Positions 47,669 to 62,499 of a stretch of DNA of 64,000 nucleotides are shown here, one piece after another. The stretch is from Bolinopsis microptera (Eukaryota; Ctenophora; Tentaculata; Lobata; Bolinopsidae): the NCBI RefSeq assembly GCF_026151205.1, contig NC_087076.1, positions 15,832,419 to 15,896,418 on the forward strand, written 5' to 3'. Under the pieces are notes generated by a model. That model was not told the origin of the DNA. It saw only the letters and a program-made list of their open reading frames with translations, and searched no databases. The position numbers and the translations under genes are program-made. The stretch's first letter is position 1; each line of letters opens with the position of its first letter.

Positions 47669-49773
47669 GGGGCTCTAGTCTATGACCCAAATGAATGCGT
47701 CCAATCATTAACATTTCGTTCTTTCGTGGCTTTGACAATGTTTACTGCTTTAAAGGGAAAGCAGGGTTAATGTTGGGAAATTAATTTTATAATTAATCTT
47801 ATAAGAAATGCTTTTAGTTTCCGATTTAACGCCATATATATACAATATTGGTCGCGATCAAGTTTCCAAGTATAAACATTGTCATTTCCAGTGAAGATAA
47901 TGGGTCAAATCCTAACCTTCACCGTTTAATTACATTCATATGGATGTTGATAGATTTACTCTTCAAGCGAATTTTGAAATAGATTCAACGTAAGTTACCG
48001 TGACGAATCAATGCATTTGGAAGGTTTTGTAGATTGAAATTTAAATGTACGATTAAATCGAACCGTAACCCAACCATGTTCGCAGAATTTCATACACTGT
48101 AAATGCAAATGTTGGTTTGTAAAATACACAAAGATTAAAAAGCACGCAGCATTCTATCTAAATTCTACATTAAAAATCTTTATCGAATCTTTGGGTTTCT
48201 TTTCTTGTGTGATGATCAGTGTATGGAGACTAATTCTGAATGTTTATCATTTTTGTTTGCTTGCTTTTTGGGATACCTGGCCATGGGATGTTAACGTTAT
48301 TCGCCATTTAATGACATGATATTATAACGAAATGATGCATAAAAAGGATTATTATTCATGCAGAATTTTTGCTTGAATGAGTTGCATAACCCGCATTTAA
48401 CTTGCATAAAACATAGGTCGCACTTTTACCCATTTTTACCAAATTAAATCATTGCATCTATTAGCTGTGACCCTCAAAAATCCAAAATATAATCATTTAA
48501 TGCTGCTCAGGACTCGCTACAGAAGATCAGAAGTTCAGATTGACACGACAAAGCTGGTTATACCCAGCAACCACGCATAGCACCTAGCAACCACGTAGCA
48601 ACCTTGCATAGCACCTAGGACTAGGAACTAGTAGAATGTACATTGTCAAAGGAACTTCAAGGACCCTTGGCATGTAGGAGAGAGTGGGTAAATGTAAGCC
48701 CGCGTGGGTAAATGTGAGCCGCGCCGTTCAAGTAGACGAGTGGTCTTATCGTGACGATATGGATCTTATCTATTGACTTGTTTGATTTTATTGTATTATA
48801 TCTGTGAATTCACGGCCTGACTTTAAGTTTACTTTATTTAATTTAAATTACGTTCGAGCTGTAGTTCTATATTATAATGGTGTAATTCCTTTCAACAGGG
48901 ATGCAGGTTATGAAGTATACTTAGCAGTTAGATCATGATTCATGCTCATAGTTTATCAATAGCCCCTTTTTGTTTTCAATTCTGAAAACATGCGATCACT
49001 TGGACATAGCCTGTTGTAGATTTAATCTTTTTTATTGAACATTTTCTGAGCTTAATCGATGTTTGTATAACCTTGTTAAAAGAAATTGGACTTGGCTATT
49101 TTAGATATAGGTAGAAAAGATGCTTTCTTAATTTGATAAATTATTTCTATATTATTTAAAGTTATATGTTATGTATGTTCTTAGTTTGAATCGCACGATC
49201 TTAATATGGATGTCTGAACATTTCAGTTTAAGACCTGTTTCATAATTATTATAAGGCTGTTTTAGCTTAATGCCCTTTATTCTGACATTTTAGTTGGGCT
49301 GCTGCTTTCGGAGAAAAGGCCTTTAGCTTAAGTTCTATCAGTTATTCAAAACTATTCTAGACTGTTTGACCGAGTAATTTGCCAAAGCTTGTTTATATTT
49401 GATTGATTCTGATTGCTATTATTAAACCCTGTAACATATATTTCTGTTTTGTACAAATTATTACCATTTATTCCCTCCAATATTCATTTTATATGTTACA
49501 CAGAACTGACTTTGTTTTCGGAGTTTTGAAATAAAAACCGTCCGTCAAACAGATGTGACTGAAAATTTCACACAAAAAAAACAATTTTCCAGATCATTCC
49601 GCTAAAAACCCCATAATAACAGATAAACAATATCCAATTAACGTTTTTAACTCTTTCTAAACATCAGTATCTCAATTTAGCCGAAGGTAGTAGACAACAC
49701 ACCAATACAACCCAAGAAGAAGACAGCGCATATTTGGCACTTTTCCAGAAGTGCATATTTGTCACTTGTCCAG
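47669..49773. other. No gene seen; possible last intron or downstream flank of the kinase
   Basis: AT-rich. A short repeat with AGCAACCACG and CATAGCACCTAG occurs at about 48568-48618, and GAGTGGGTAAATGT recurs at about 48684-48712. No domain or splice pattern is recognised. Confidence 0.5.
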
Positions 49774-49850
49774 ACAGTGGTGGTGATTCCTGGACGCTAT
49801 GGCTCCTCCGCTCAAACACTCCTCACACCTCCCATCTTGTCGATAGGTAA
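49774..49850 (+). CDS. Candidate alternative terminal exon of the kinase
   Basis: A CAG acceptor at 49771-49773 precedes an open stretch that continues in frame from a donor at 47456 (GAAG|GTCAC), giving DSGGDSWTLWLL and ending LVDR-TAA at 49848-49850. The same TAA overlaps a donor-like GTAAGC, so the exon could also splice onward. The evidence is frame and splice sites only; there is no homology. Confidence 0.35.
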
Positions 49851-51888
49851 GCGTGAAATATCAGCTTCAGAAAACCGAACTATCCCGAGTTTATCGCACA
49901 TGTTTTAGAAGGAATGCTGTAGGGGGTGGATTTGAGTGGCTCTGAGGATCATGTCGGCGGTATTCGGGGTGACTGACTGGCTGGCTGAGCTGGAGGTAAC
50001 GCTCAGGCCTGGTGTTGCTAGGAGACGGTGGCTCCCCCGTGCTCTGTGATAGTCTGGTGGCACCGCTCTCAAAAGAGTGGCGCATTCTCTGATCTGCTGA
50101 AATCTAGACAATAGTTGTGGGCATTTCGTTGTTTCTTGTTAGCTTTTGTCGTTGTGAGAGAACTGCCTGAAATCTAATGTCGAGGTCACTTTATGACCAT
50201 TTTCATTGTTATTTCTGGTTAATGTTGTCTTCAGGGACTATTTGGCTGTACTGATACGACAACATGGCTCTTATCCGTAAATTACGGGTGTTAACTGTAC
50301 GAATTTGACGTCAAACAATTGTGATAGAATAATAAACCAAGTGCAATTAGAGGATTTTCAGAGACTTCTTTCTCCCCTTAATTATAGTCTAGCACTAGTT
50401 ATAGTTCATACTTCTAATCAGTGGAACTATTTAGTAGTTGGGATATAAGCAGGCTAGTGGACAGAATATGTAATAACCACAGTGTATATTATGCTGACCA
50501 CGTACTAGTATACTAATAGGTTGGGTAGTCTGTAACATACCGAACATACTTATGTCATCATAATGGTGAGGTTTCTCGGAGATCATTAGAGTTACTCTCC
50601 AGGGAATCAGTGGGTTTACTACAGAGGAGAACAGAGTTTGATAGTGGTAAAGTGTACAGGGTGTTCCAAGACTCGTGTTCAAATTAGAAATTATCATCTT
50701 TCATTTTACGAAGGAGCAAATTATATGCAATCGGTTTTAGAATGCTTTTTAGGTTTTACATTTTATTTATTTCTTGCAAAATCGTTTCAAAACTAATTTT
50801 TTCACAAGTTTGCATTCTGAGTTCTTCTCTGGAACTCTGCTCTTTATTTTAGCAGGGTTTCAGTTTGAGGTTGATGCCTGAGGTAGTGATTTAAATTTTA
50901 AATTAGAGAGGAGACATGTCAAACTTAAAAGGTATAATCTTATGTTTTCCGTTATTACAACTAAATTGCCAGTAATAAGTTCCGTATCTCGAATATATAA
51001 AGATATTGTAGAGCTGTATGTACTACAGGCAGAATGAGATGCTGAATGGCAGAGTGCCAGTGTTATACAGATACAGAATGTACTGTGTATTATTATTATT
51101 GATTAATTACCCACGGATACACTTACAGAAGGGTAACTCCTCTCTTTTGGCCTACTTTTGATAAGTACATTATATCACGCCTCCTCTGGTCGTCTCGCCG
51201 TTATTACTTTTATATGTTGATTAAATTGTGTACTCAGTAGAACACGTGAAGTGTTTGCTTTTCTTTGTCGTCAGGTAGTCCGGATTCCACTACAGCAATA
51301 CCCTGCAGGTACACCCTGAACAAACTGTCTGAACGCCAGTCTTCAATTCTAATCTAATCATAGGTCGTACGTTTAAATATAATTGCTGGCATTATTTACT
51401 TGTTGCATTATAACCCATAAAAACTACTCCCGGCTCATAATAGAGCGTAAGCGTAGTTATTTTACAACCCTAGTCCCGGTTAAACTGTGTTAATAATTTG
51501 ACCGGCGGCTAGTTTGACGGCTCGTATGAGATGACTTTTTACAATATCCCGACGCACAGCTTGTCCTTTCTTTTTAAGTTTTCACCGACGAATCTCAGAT
51601 ATTTGAGATATTTGGTAGTGTCGTCAGGTCCCAGTACTGAGCTGAACAAAATGAGAACCTCTATCAAAGGAGTCAAGACCAGTGACAAATGACGTGTGCT
51701 CGAGTTAAAGAACGTTGCTTATACGTCCAGAAACAAGTTTCAATAATCGCAGGACACTTCTGATATTTACAATACCCTCTAAATCTAATATCCATCTCTC
51801 TCGTTTGAGTCGTTACCCCGCTCCATGCAGCATCGACCCGCTCACTAACTAACAGTAACAGTTAATACTGTCGGTACACTCGTCGGTA
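49851..51888. other. Intergenic, no gene seen
   Basis: Mixed composition. One short splice-flanked open stretch (51275-51310, after CGTCAG and before GTACAC) could be an exon, but it has a stop in the only phase compatible with the upstream candidate exon. Confidence 0.45.
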
Positions 51889-52015
51889 CACTCGTCATAA
51901 CACACTTGTAAGTACACTTGCACTTGTCAGTACACTCGTCAGTACACTCGTCAGTACACTCGTCAGTACACTCGTCAGTACACTCGTCAGTACACTCGTC
52001 AGTACACTCGTCAGT
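51889..52015. repeat. 12-bp GTACACTCGTCA minisatellite
   Basis: About ten units of GTACACTCGTCA; the first units are degenerate (CGGTACACTCGT, AAGTACACTTG). Confidence 0.93.
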
Positions 52016-52371
52016 CATCTCTCGTGCATTAACAGATTAAAATCCAAAATAACGGTCACGACGTCACGTATAAAATCAAATATGGTTCACCTCCTCACGT
52101 CCACTGGGCAGATATATTGTTTGACATTATTTTATTCGTTGGACCATTATATCGTGGTTATTCTACAGAATGAGATTGGGTTGGTTCGGCCGTTAGAGAG
52201 TATCGTTTACTTGTTTGCCTTGATCTCTTAATATACATCATTGTTCATGACCAACCGAAAGTTCAGAGCTTTCGGGCATCATGATGACTCTATTGAATAT
52301 TCTGAATAAATACATGCTTAATATGCCATACTCTGTTTATGGGTATATGCTTGATGAATTAGATATATTAT

Positions 52372-52430
52372 ATATTGTGAGGGTGGTTCAACCTATATAT
52401 CATATATAGGTTGAACCACCCTCACAATAT
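52372..52430. other. Perfect inverted repeat, 29-bp arms, 1-nt centre
   Basis: Left arm 52372-52400 is exactly complementary to 52402-52430 (ATATTGTGAGGGTGG...CTATATAT), with a single C at 52401. It could extrude as a cruciform or fold as an RNA hairpin. No target duplication is seen, so it is not called a MITE. Confidence 0.9.
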
Positions 52431-52650
52431 CACTACTTGGTTGCCGACTGTAACATGTGTGTTGGTGTGCTGTTTTATTCAGGGTATTCTGCTGTATTCA
52501 GGATATTCACGAAACATTGGAACGGCTTTAAATATTATGTTGTTTCCTTTAAATATCTATACATCATTTTATGAGGGAGCAGTCCACTATATTTTCCACT
52601 CATTTTCTTTAATCTGTTAAGATTTTGTTACAACCAGTTCAGATGTATCA

Positions 52651-53173
52651 ATACTAATAATCCCAAAATGTGTGTCTGTCTGTCTGTCTGTGTGTGGGAA
52701 ATTTCCGAACGGTTTAATCTAGAAAACGGTAAGAGTTATGGGACTGGCATGGGTTTTCCGGTATAGTTTCAAACAAACTCTGTCGAAGCCAATGTGCAAA
52801 TTTTAAAAAAATCGGCCTGTGGTAAGTGGTTTAATTGATGGTTTTGTACTGCAAATGTGATATCAAAGTGACTCACTTTTTGTCCCTCTCACACTCTCTC
52901 CTTAATCACCCTCTCTTCCCATTTACAGCTCCCCTAATTACCGCTTTGTACATAATTAGGTAATTTGGCAGTGGAGCCTATTAAGTATTACTATTGGATA
53001 CTTATAGTATTACGTGATGGGCCTCTCAAAATTAAATTTACTCTATAAATGGGGTCGGTTTCAACTGAGCGAGTTTATACTTTTGCACAATTTTAACTTT
53101 TGCACTGTTCATACTTTTGCAAATCAACTGCGATAGCGAAATCCCTGCCGTAGGCACGGGTTACACTAGTATT
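52651..53173 (-). mobile_element. Helitron/HINE-like repeat, copy 2 (opposite orientation)
   Basis: In reverse complement it starts AATACTAGTGTAACCCGTGCC, has a short CCTACGGCAGGGATTTCGC stem region, and ends with GACAGACAGACACACA then TTATTAGT. It shares with copy 1 both ends and the segment ACCATCAATTAAACCACTTA, GTCCCATAACTCTTACCG and CCGTTCGGAAATT. The middle is less similar. Confidence 0.6.
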
Positions 53174-54284
53174 ACATATTGTGAGCATGTATCTAAAATA
53201 TATACTTCATCTTGGCTTACTTGGTTTATAATTTAGCCACAGTAAATTATTTGCTCATTTCTCGTGCGGAATATATACCAGATATACATTCTGTACATGT
53301 ATGTAGTATGTTCTCTATGATATTATAATTTTATTTAATATTTCTTTGTATGTTACTTGTTCGTTTACAACATATAGTCTCATAATTTGTACGAAATAAG
53401 GTTTAAGTTTACCGTTAATTTTTCAGTAGATGCTTGGTCTGCCTGCTCCTAATTTTAGCTTTCAAAACGTGGCTATTACAAATAGGAAAACTTTCTGAGT
53501 AAATCAAATGTAAAATTAGAAACTGTAATTATGTCAATAAAACCATTAAAGTGAATATTCGCATAATTAAGGTGCCATTTAGTAGGGTGTGCATTGTGTA
53601 AATCTGGTGCTGGAAGAGGCAGCTGAGTTTAATACACTATAAGCACAATACACTGTGCAGTGTACATATAATACTGGGTTAAGTTCTCTTCAGTTGTGTC
53701 CCACAACGACAAGTTTTATGAAATAATGTATAAATTCGCTGAACCGAGCGCTTATCATCATCCACCACCTACACTTCTCTCTTGGCTCCTATTGGTTGAT
53801 ACCCCACACGTGGAGCTGTATGATCGTCTGATTGGAGGACCCCCAGCACACATGTGAACAGTAATAGTGCAGTAATTGTATATTAGAGAGACAGAGAGAG
53901 AGCGTATAACGATGTGTATAGTTGTCATGGTTACAATGGCAGTGTACTGGCTCACTACTGGGTGGGTATATGTGTAGTAGTTCAGCCTTGTACCTAATTC
54001 AGTTATTATATGTAGTATGCGTCTTTAAGTGAATATTACTGAAGTCTGAAGTCTGAACTCTTGTTGTTGTTGTTGTTGTTGTTCGAACGTGTGTTGACTT
54101 AGATTGTCATATTCGTGTCTAAGCGGGGCTAGTATTTCCTTCCTGTGTCCCATTATATGTCTCAGTCTGCTCTTAAAGATTATATTTTTATCATAAAGCT
54201 TACAGTTATAATCGTTCGTGTTATCAAATTTTACCTTGTAGCTGCATCAGTACTTTTAGCTATAATACTGTTATACAATACTAG
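53174..54284. other. Intergenic, no gene seen
   Basis: AT-rich. A (TTG)n tract of about seven units lies at 54062-54082. Nothing else recognised. Confidence 0.5.
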
Positions 54285-54712
54285 GTTCACCCTACACCCT
54301 ACACCCTACACCCTACACCCTACACCCTACACCCTACACCCTACACCCTACACCCTACACCCTACACCCTACACCCTACACCCTACACCCTACACCCTAC
54401 ACCCTACACCCTTCACCCTACACCCTACACCCTACACCCTACACCCTACACCCTACACCCTACACCCTACGCCCTACACCCTACACCCTACACCCTACAC
54501 CCTGCACCCTACACCTTACATCCTACACCCTACACCTTACATCCTACACCCTACACCATACACCTTACACCTTACACCTTACACCCTACACCCTACACCC
54601 TACACCCTACACCCTACACCCTACACCCTACACATTACACCTTACACCTTACACCTTACACCCTACACCTTACACCTTACACCTTACACCCTACACCCTA
54701 CACCCTACACTG
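54285..54712. repeat. Telomere-like heptamer array (ACCCTAC)n
   Basis: About 60 tandem copies of CACCCTA on the plus strand (TAGGGTG on minus). The first half is nearly uniform. The second half has ACCTTAC and ATCCTAC variants. A 7-bp unit gives a 21-bp coding period, hence the spurious HPTPYTL ORF. Confidence 0.95.
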
Positions 54713-57115
54713 TTTAACACTATACAGATGTCTGCTTCCATCATCAGATCAATCTCATTGATTAAATAATCTCCCAGCTCTGCTATCTTGTGTCATGTGT
54801 GTGTGGCTCCTACACATTCAGTGTGTTGGTGAGGTGTGACACGTGTGTGCTCCTACACATTGAATGTGTTGGTGAGGTGTGACATATACTGGCAGCACTC
54901 TAATAATGCACTCTGTCTGTCTGTCTTAACACTGATCTTATTTGTGATTGTGTCGCCGCTAAATTGACGCCGTTTTAATTCGATTCCAGTGTTCCATTTA
55001 CATTTATGTGATTAAGAGACGGTATTTTATTCGGTAATTGTTGTGGAGATAGGTCTGGCAAATTACCAAGCAAAATACCTGGAAGTGAGAGTGGGAAAGA
55101 AGGCGTGGCAGGGGAACAAGCTAAGAAACAACCACATTCCTGAAGAGCAGTGTGACGTATCTTTAATTAGGGTAATTGTTATCCGCATTAATGAGGAGGA
55201 GGAGTGCCCACACTGTCCGCGGTTGCAGGTTTCAGTTTTACATTGTTCTAATAACTTAATAACTTAATAAGATTTGTAAGAGAGGTAGTGGGTAGGAGGT
55301 CTCCGATAATATAAGCTATTTTTAGTACCAGTATATTTACTGTAGTGATCTATTTTGAGATATATATATCAGTATCACGGTCTTCTTTATCGCGTTACTT
55401 TCATTCAATTTACCGGCCGTTTTACGTGATAATTGTGCGTATTTACTGTTCAGTGGTCCGAATAGGAATATCAGTTGCTTGTTTTAGTGTTGCAGATATT
55501 CTGTGTAGTGAACCTTTATATTCTCATGTCGGAGAGTGAGTGATACCAGGTGACATTTATAGCCATACTACAGCCTGTTATATACTACACTTTATATATC
55601 ATTACTATACACACTGGCTTACTCACATCATAGTTTAAAGCTGCAGATTTAACAGTTTGATATAGGCTTATTGTTCTGCACGCTCTAGCTGCTGTGTTCA
55701 CTGTACGTTGTATAGTGTATAAGTATACTGTATACCTTAGAATGTATACTTTATACTCTATATTGTATATTGTAAAATGTACAATACACTATACAGTATA
55801 GTGTATACAGTCTACAGTGTCCGATCACCGATATGCACAACAGTTTTCAGGTTGTCTGTATAATATGTACGGGGTTTTGTCCTCCCGTTTTCCTGGTATA
55901 TATATAGACTATTATAGAGAGTATACTCTTCTGGTAGCAGTCATCGTCATAATATTGTGGCGAGTACTAACTAGTACACAAAATAAGTAAATAAATTTTA
56001 AGTTTTTTATCCGCACACTGCACTCGTAAAAGAAACGATCGACTTCAAGACTTTCTGAAATCGAAGGAAACAATTAATTAAGGTTCGCGGCCGATGAAAA
56101 ATGGGGAATGTGTGAGAAGTGAGTTAATAGAGATGGTGAAAAGAAGTTGAGAGTTCTATTTAAGCGTTGTCTGAGTGGTGGCTGGGAAGTGTGTTCCCGT
56201 ACTGTGTCCTAGTTCATAAGGTGTTGAAGTCGCTCTACACCCCATTTCTCGACAGCTCCTCTTTTAATTATCCTCGTCTCCTCGTCTCCCAAACAGTCGA
56301 GAGTTCCCTCTCAAAGTCTGAGCACTGCTCACATACTGCTTACGCTTTTTTTAATTATATTCCTCTGAAAACATTTAATTTCCCTTCCTCTGGGGATTCG
56401 AAACACGTGTTATCGTGTTCTGCCACGTGTTGTGTTGCCATGGTTACTAGACCACGACGCTGTCTGTATCTAGAAGTGTAAGCATGTCACAATATCTCCA
56501 TTTCATGCCTACTGTATTTTGGTTCTCTTAATTCATCACCAGTTTCTGCTAACTCGTACGCCTGGGTAACCGTTAGTTTTCAACCGATATCTCATTGACC
56601 TATTAACTTATTAACTCATTAAATGTACGATATTGTTTTATCGAAATGTACTATTTATGTGGCTTCAAACTGTTTTGTAACGGTTTTTATAAACACTAAA
56701 CACTTGGTACATCTTGTCTCCTGATAGCAATTTACTATAATATTATATACTACTGTTATAATTTATATAAAGCTAATATTTATATAGTTTGTAGTTACTG
56801 CTAAGGACTACTGTATAACAACTATTTATTATATGATATATGCGTATTTCTCAACAGCTAGACGATTCAATTTGTCTGAATTTTTGCTAACTCGAGCTTG
56901 AGAAATTCTCAATGTTGCTGTCGTAAATTGAAGCCTTTTACTTAGTCTTTAACTTTCACTACCGATCAGATTTATTGACGATTCATATTAAGGGTCAGAT
57001 TGCCGAGGTATTTGTGGGAATTTAAGAGAATTTAAGAGTATTCCGTCATTGGATTCCAAGTCAACTTAAAAGTTAAACATTTCGTTTTTTGACCCACACC
57101 CAGCACAATATTTAC
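54713..57115. other. Intergenic, no gene seen
   Basis: Contains a two-copy repeat with GTGTGNTCCTACACATTNA at about 54800-54870 and AT-rich self-complementary words around GTATACAGT/ACTGTATAC at 55725-55815. Two open frames (55043-55267 and 56167-56481) have no recognisable domain. Confidence 0.5.
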
Positions 57116-58018
57116 GCGTGTAGTTTATACACCTTGTACAGTTTACACACAATGCACGTGTAGTTTACATTGTACAATACACGTGTAGTTTACACTGTAC
57201 AATACACGTGTTGTTTACACTGTACAATACACGTGTTGTTTACACTGTACAATACACGTGTAGTTTACACACAATACACGTGTAGTTTACACACAATACA
57301 CGTGTAGTTTACACACAATACACGTGTAGTTTACACACAATGCACGTGTAGTTTACACACAATATACGTGTAGTTTACACTGTACAATACGCGTGTAGTT
57401 TACACACACTCACACAATACACGTGTAGTTTACACACAATACACGTGTAGTTTACACACAATACACGTGTAGTTTACACACAATACACGTGTAGTTTACA
57501 CTGTACAATGCACGTGTAGTTTACACACAATACACGTGTAGTTTACACACAATACACGTGTAGGTTACACTGTACAATACACGTGTAGTTTACACACAAT
57601 ACACGTGTAATTTACACACAATACACGTGTAGTTTACACACAATACACGTGTAGTTTACACACAATACACTTGTAGTTTACACACAATACACTTGTAGTT
57701 TACACACAATACACGTGTAGTTTACACACAATACACGTGTAGTTTACACACAATACACGTTTAGTTTACACTGTACAATTAACAATACACGTGTAGTTTA
57801 CACACAATACACGTGTTGTTTACACACAATGCACGTGTAGTTTACACACAATGCACGTGTAGGTTACACACAATGCACGTGTAGTTTACACACAATACAC
57901 GTGTAGTTTACACACAATGCACGTGTATTTTACACATAATACACGTGTAGTTTACACACAATACACGTGTAGTTTACACTGTACAATACACGTGTAGTTT
58001 ACACACAATGCACGTGCT
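57116..58018. repeat. ACACGTGTAGTTTAC array
   Basis: About 40 units of 22-23 bp made of ACACGTGTAGTTTACACACA and AT. A subset carries TACACTGTACA in place of TACACACA. The palindrome ACACGTGT (E-box core CACGTG) is retained in most units, with GCACGTGT, CACTTGT and CACGTTT variants. Direct repeats have no spacers of unique sequence, so it is a satellite, not a CRISPR array. Confidence 0.95.
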
Positions 58019-58369
58019 CGTTATGTAGCAATTTCCCACATTTCCTGGATCTCCTCATTACGGTCCACACTAACTATCTCATATCTGACGGACTCGCTTT
58101 ACTTCAGAGCTGCTATTGTCAGGATTGGTTTGCCCGGCAGAGTTTAGTTTATCCTAATCGTTTCACTAAACCTGGAGTTGCAACGCTTGATCGCCCTATA
58201 GAAATAAATGTAAAGCCCATATATATTGAGCTTGACTGTGGAATGAATTGAACGGTTTTAATTTTATCATATTATTTGTTAATCATATTACAGTTTGTAT
58301 TATAGTTGTAAGAATCATTGCTATTGTGCTGCATTGTGCTGCATTGCACAAGACATTGCCCAATAACTG

Positions 58370-59216
<847 letters not shown>

Positions 59217-59654
59217 GATTACTCAATTAGTATTATACCGTGTATACACTGTATAATGATTACACAGTACTAGGTGATCCTTTTGGTTCTATTTACAGTA
59301 TAGTGATTGTTGGGTGGTTACATCATATGGTTAACTGATCAACAATTATCCAGCGTGGTTGCACGTTTTGCAAATTGTAACCAAAATGGTACAGAAATGG
59401 CATTTCCACTTCGGGTGTGATGAAAAACTTGGTTTTCCTCCCACGCGACCTTCTGCAGGAATCCGTATTAGCTGCGAAAAACTCTACTGTTTCAATTACA
59501 TCAGAGTTGCTAATTGGTATCTGAATATTTGAACCTAGCTCTCTTTGAGATCTCCTTAGCTCACTCTTGTTACTATAACATACCTGTCTTGAGGTCTACT
59601 CAGTCAGATCTCATTACTTACTTCTCAGTACACACTTGTGTCACCACTAGTGAC
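59217..59654. other. Intergenic, no gene seen
   Basis: Mixed AT-rich sequence between the polypurine tract and the GTACCCCTCC array. Confidence 0.5.
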
Positions 59655-59824
59655 TCACTACCCCTCCTGTACCCCTCCCGTACCCTCTTGTACCCCTCCC
59701 GTACCCTCTTGTACCCCTCCCGTACCCCTCCCGTACTCCATCCGTACCCCTCCCGTACCCCTCTTGTACCCCTCTTGTACCCCTCCTGTACCCCTCCTGT
59801 ACCCCTCCCGTACCCTCTTGTAAA
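59655..59824. repeat. 10-bp GTACCCCTCC minisatellite
   Basis: About 16 units GTACCCCTCC or GTACCCTCTT. Short ORFs across it are artefacts. Confidence 0.92.
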
Positions 59825-60125
59825 CGGTGAGCTTTGTATCGCTCTAACATCCCAATGTACTATGGTCCCCTAATAAAGTGTTGTACCAATAGACAGGGTG
59901 TATTGCGCCACACTGCCCCCTCATTTGCGGTTTACTAGGGCCTCTTAACCCGCTCATCTCTCGTAGAACTGTTATCAGTATATGGTTCGTTACCGCTAAG
60001 ATAAGGTTCCCGCTCGATTCTCTTAACAGTTTAAGTGATATATGAACAATATAACACCACTCCTTTTTAAACTTTTAGATCGGTATACATTTTATGTACA
60101 CTGTACATTGTACATTGTACATGAT

Positions 60126-60831
<706 letters not shown>

Positions 60832-62499
60832 TACATGATACTTGTAGTGGTGTGCTCATGCCCTCTTACATTAGTTCTCCAAATGTGATATTGATGACAG
60901 TTTTAATGAGCAAATTCTAAGTTGAGGACTGCTGATCACGCCATACATGGGCGTGTCCTCTTCGGTAAAATGTATTGTACATTGTACAATGTACATGTAC
61001 ATTGTACATGTTTATTGTACAAGAACAATCAGAAATAAAACATTCAACTTAAAGTTTCCTGAGAATCTGCATTTTGGTTGTTTTCTTATGCCCCACTTCA
61101 CTATCACATTAGAAGAAATGTTTTCAAAACTTGTCTAATTTAAAAATGCGTGTGCCGGAAATTTGTTTTAAAGTTATATATCAAAGTAAAGCGGAATCCT
61201 AGTGTCACAGTGACGTCAGTTTATTCTGACGTCAGTATAATATATTTCTTATTTGATGAGTGAATGTGTAACACTGCTCAGGTTACAAATTAGCATAGCT
61301 TCCAAACAATGATCCTCCCGACACGTATCATTTTTCAGTGGTTTCCTTTACTTCGACCTGTCATTTCATTCCTGAACTAAATCATTCAAATATTTCGCAT
61401 ATTCTTCCTTTTTGTTTGTATTTTTATTGGTTGTTTGTATGACTTCAGTTCTCAGTGCGTTAAAACTTGGTGTCAAAAATGTGGTTCCAATAGCATTCCA
61501 ATGGAGGTGCACATTATCGTATTATCAGCCCTATATATTCTAGAACATAATACTTCTACAATATGCATATATTCAGAATATTTAGTGATCATTATATTCA
61601 GAACATTTGCAGTGATCACGCATATTTCTAATTTCATGCCAGCTCGAATAGCGGGCCCGTCACAGCACATGTGTCTAAATATTTCGCTCGATTATAGCCA
61701 GCTTTATTACAATATGACTTATTGACAAGCTCTGCGGTGTCCGACAAGTTGCGCCATGTCTAGTTAACAGTTTGTAATGAAGTTACTGTAGTCGGTATTG
61801 CAGACTCATGTACAACATCTGTCAACCGCCCTCCCCACAAATTAGCCTTCTTCAGCTACTTTCATTTTAATGTTTTTTAAATTACTTGACGAGCAAACCG
61901 TTGCGAAGGGTAAAGCTTACATTAGCTTTGACACTAAGTAAATCGTTCATCGAGTTATGGATAATCTCCATACCAGTGCAAGGGACAGGGGTGTAAGAGT
62001 GTACTGATACTAGTAATACACTAGGAAGTTATTGCTGTTTGTCTTTAGTTTGGTGCCTGGATGGCGGCCACTAGTGGTTATAAGGTCGTTATAAGGTTCG
62101 CTGCTCTTTGATCACGGACGGCTGCATCGCTGCGATTCTGTCATAGTGATCTGTACAGGTGTTGCTCAACACCCTTTTTAAAATGTAGTTACCAATACCC
62201 ATAACTGCAGTGTGACCGAGTATTTGCAACGTTTTATAATTTGACATTTTCCACGCTACTTCATTGCAACACATCTCTCAGTAAAACTTATTTTCTAGCT
62301 CGATTGAACCCTCTCTGTCGTTATGGGCCTGAAACTCTGATCTTACTCGGGAGAACGAGCCACACCAACACACGTGCGAGACAAGACGAACATTGCACGT
62401 GGTAGAAGTACGGTAGAAAGTGCGGACGTGCGATAAAGTGAGAGCACAACGCTTCGCGAGGGAGCTGGGTGGTTGTGCGCTGTAGTGGAGGTGGACTGC
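60832..62499. other. Intergenic region upstream of NAA60
   Basis: Overlapping GTACATTGTACA palindromes occur at about 60973-61020. A duplicated TGACGTCAGT (CRE-like core) occurs at about 61211 and 61229. The last 200 bp before the NAA60 start are more GC-rich, with CACACGTGCG and GCACGTGG, and probably hold the promoter and 5' UTR. Confidence 0.5.

Noticed and set aside
51275-51310. Possible extra kinase exon between CGTCAG and GTACAC
   Set aside because: In the phase required by the upstream candidate exon it begins with a stop codon.
54145-54717. 190-codon ORF with HPTPYTL repeats
   Set aside because: Three 7-bp telomere-like units equal seven codons, so the open frame follows from the repeat.
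55043-55267. 74-codon plus ORF with mixed composition
   Set aside because: No homology, domain or consistent splice sites could be recognised.
56167-56481. 104-codon plus ORF
   Set aside because: No recognisable motif and no neighbouring exon structure.
57116-58018. CRISPR-like array of direct repeats
   Set aside because: Units are contiguous with no unique spacers, no cas genes are nearby and the context is a spliced animal genome.
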